This document shows, piece by piece, positions 5,040 to 6,326 of a stretch of DNA of 6,326 bases (position 1 is its first letter; each line of letters starts with the position of its first letter). This stretch comes from an uncultured Ignavibacteriota bacterium. Lineage in GTDB: Bacteria > Bacteroidota > Ignavibacteria > Tepidaquicellales > Tepidaquicellaceae. Position numbers and translations under genes: made by a program. The stretch is taken from contig CALGII010000131.1 in assembly GCA_937915485.1 (NCBI GenBank), positions 1 through 6,326 of the forward strand, read 5' to 3'. The notes beneath the pieces were generated by a model. That model ran no database searches. It was not told the DNA's origin and saw nothing but the letters and a program-made list of their open reading frames with translations.

Positions 5040-5411
5040 ATGGCAGATAAAAATCCAATCGGCTGGTTTGAAATTCACGTTCACGACATAGAAAAGGCAA
5101 AAACATTTTACGGCGGAGTTTTCGGCTGGGAGTTCAAGCAGTCACAGGCGGCAAGCGGCAAGTACTGGAACATATTTGCCGGTGAAAATTCCATCGGCGG
5201 AGGCTTCATGAAGAAAAGCAAACCTGAGCACGAAGGTCAATCGGTTATACTCTACATCGAAACCGACGACATTGACGGAATGCTTTTGAAAATAAACGGC
5301 GGAGGAGGAACAACAGAAACTCCAAAAACGCTTATAAGCGAAAATGCGGGTTACTTCGCGTTATTCAAAGATCCGGACAATAATCTGCTCGGATTGTGGT
5401 CAAAGAAATAG
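5040..5411 (+). CDS. VOC-superfamily (glyoxalase/bleomycin-resistance fold) protein
   Basis: The product is 123 residues, one complete VOC domain of two beta-alpha-beta-beta-beta units. The first unit is GWFEIHVHDIEKAKTFYGGVFGWEF (8-32, shown here only as landmarks G8, H13, H15, D16, F23, Y24, W30). The second includes YIETDDID at 72-79, a Gly-rich turn at 87-90, PKT at 95-97, and FALFKDPDNN-LLGLW at 106-120. It belongs to the CFP32-like group of small VOC proteins. The usual metal ligand (Glu or Gln) near the last strand is not evident, so a metal-dependent lyase or dioxygenase activity is doubtful and the substrate is unknown. It is a single gene with a strong ribosome site and a terminator just after the stop. 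It is cytoplasmic, with no signal peptide. Confidence 0.9.
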   Translation: MADKNPIGWFEIHVHDIEKAKTFYGGVFGWEFKQSQAASGKYWNIFAGENSIGGGFMKKSKPEHEGQSVILYIETDDIDGMLLKINGGGGTTETPKTLISENAGYFALFKDPDNNLLGLWSKK

Positions 5412-5413
5412 AA

Positions 5414-5440
5414 TAAAAAAAGGGGCGTCAGCCCCTTTCT
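5414..5440. terminator. Bidirectional hairpin terminator between the VOC gene and transketolase
   Basis: The stem AAAGGGGC / GCCCCTTT (5419-5426 with 5431-5438) closes over the tetraloop GTCA. On the - strand it runs into seven T, making a strong terminator for the transketolase gene whose stop is at 5458. On the + strand the T tract is weaker (TTTCTCATT), but it starts only 7 bases after the VOC stop. Confidence 0.9.
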
Positions 5441-5457
5441 CATTAATGTTATTCGTA

Positions 5458-6326
5458 TTATTTTTTCTTCTTCAAATATGCAATAACGTCCTTGTAAATG
5501 CCCTTTCCGTCAAGCCCTGCCTGATGAAGCACGCTTTCCGCCGTGCCGCTGCCGAGAAATACGCCTTTGCGGAAAGGATGAAGAATAGTTCTTCTTCCTT
5601 CATAACTTGTAATCCACCTGCGCATTGTCGGAAGGGTGAAACCTGTGATACCCATCGCGGTTTCGGCGATAGAACTCGGATAGATTTCGTCCTGTTCTTT
5701 TTGCGGAAGCATTTCAAAGAGTTCCGCGCTTGAGACGTAGAACACGTTAACGTTGAATCCTTCCTTATCGAGCCGCGGAAGCACCTTGTTTATGAATTCA
5801 AGCGTAATGCCGCTTTCCTGAAGAACTATGCTGCCGTCGAGTTTCTGCTTCGGGTCGGCTTTTCTTAAAGCGTATAACCCTTTGACCGCATCGCTTGCAG
5901 GAGCAAGATTCATAGCCGCTCTGTCAACAATTTTCTCGTTTGGTCTCGTTACAAAAGGAGAAAGAACAGCGGGGCGTTTTTTCAATCCGGCAACAACGAG
6001 ATTCCAGACTTCACCGGGTTCCCACGGTGTGAGAGTAATTACTATACCCGCCGGGAAATTTCCCTGAAGCAACTGGAGACATTGCGGGTCAGCGTGTGTC
6101 GGTCCGTCCTCGCCCGTTTTCAGGCCCGCGTGAGCATTAATCAGAATCCAGGTATTGTATTTTCCGCCGTATCTTTCAACCTTGCTCTGTTCGCCTATGC
6201 CGTGAAGTCTCGCGTCCGTATGTTCCATCGCGGAAATGAACGCTCCATAGGACGAACTTACCCCGATGTTTTTTCCATACGCGCCGAGTCCCGCCATCAT
6301 CGCTCCCATCGCGTCTTCGCAAATAC
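5458..6326 (-). CDS. tkt: Transketolase, C-terminal part (partial, 5' end outside window)
   Basis: Transketolase moves two-carbon units between sugar phosphates in the pentose phosphate pathway, using thiamine diphosphate. The frame stays open to the window edge, giving 288 full codons (numbered from the edge); the ATG at 6309 is internal. Visible are the pyrimidine-binding domain with the catalytic Glu at 3 in CEDAMGA, His65 in NAHAGL, GEDGPTH at 71-77, and the phosphate-binding Arg127 in VTRPNEK, followed by the C-terminal domain. It is divergent: the usual REHAMGA has Asp instead of His, the HDS motif is HAG, and the RPADANE segment is TLTPWEPGE. About 288 residues from the catalytic Glu to the end is longer than in E. 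coli TktA (about 250). A split C-terminal subunit cannot be excluded because the N-terminus is not in view. Confidence 0.85.
   Translation of the reverse strand, partial: ICEDAMGAMMAGLGAYGKNIGVSSSYGAFISAMEHTDARLHGIGEQSKVERYGGKYNTWILINAHAGLKTGEDGPTHADPQCLQLLQGNFPAGIVITLTPWEPGEVWNLVVAGLKKRPAVLSPFVTRPNEKIVDRAAMNLAPASDAVKGLYALRKADPKQKLDGSIVLQESGITLEFINKVLPRLDKEGFNVNVFYVSSAELFEMLPQKEQDEIYPSSIAETAMGITGFTLPTMRRWITSYEGRRTILHPFRKGVFLGSGTAESVLHQAGLDGKGIYKDVIAYLKKKK

Noticed and set aside
4899..5084. 61-codon - strand frame in the csp-VOC spacer
   Set aside because: It is low-complexity A/T sequence rich in Phe, Lys and Asn, and it overlaps the confirmed VOC gene and its ribosome site.
5344..5733. 129-codon + strand frame overlapping the VOC and transketolase genes
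   Set aside because: It is in another frame of two recognised genes, crosses a terminator hairpin and has no recognisable domain.
1..6326. A multi-gene accessory or defence system
   Set aside because: Genes alternate strand, are separated by terminators and encode unrelated housekeeping or small accessory proteins. No nuclease, helicase, transposase, integrase or toxin domain is seen.

Overview
The window looks like ordinary chromosome from a Bacteroidota/Ignavibacteria-type (FCB group) Gram-negative bacterium. Coding DNA has moderate GC and the spacers are very A+T-rich. Two genes are preceded by perfect TAnnTTTG boxes, the -7 element typical of Bacteroidota promoters. There is an outer-membrane beta-barrel protein, a lipoprotein and an exported glutathione peroxidase. 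The taxonomic placement is inference from these traits, not from a marker gene.

Layout: 3-80 is a possible 3' tail of a + strand gene cut by the window edge. 81-422 is a non-coding leader holding a TAAATTG heptamer repeat, a degenerate 10/11-bp periodic repeat and a dyad-rich stretch just before argF. 423-1424 (+) is ornithine carbamoyltransferase. It converges on 1487-2287 (-), a Phenol_MetA_deg-like beta-barrel, with a bidirectional hairpin terminator between them. 2393-2950 (-) is an exported glutathione peroxidase with its own terminator. Upstream of it lies 3009-3713 (-), a lipoprotein of unknown function that may share its transcript. 3778-4278 (+) is a DinB-family protein, divergent from the lipoprotein across a 64-bp spacer. 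4279-4488 is a spacer ending in two kinds of heptamer repeat. 4489-4701 (-) is a cold-shock protein. 4702-5039 is an A+T-rich divergent spacer. 5040-5411 (+) is a VOC/glyoxalase-fold protein. It converges, over a second bidirectional terminator, on 5458-6326 (-), the C-terminal part of a divergent transketolase that runs off the window.

The genes alternate strand and are mostly single transcription units: arginine metabolism, peroxide defence, cold shock, central carbon metabolism and small accessory enzymes. They do not form a pathway, and I see no mobile element, phage, CRISPR, toxin-antitoxin or defence cluster. The most interesting signals are non-coding. First, a three-segment inverted repeat around the glutathione peroxidase start could fold the mRNA in two exclusive ways, one of which buries the start codon. 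Second, there are three small heptamer repeat arrays of different unit sequence. Third, a near-perfect 18-bp dyad lies upstream of argF.
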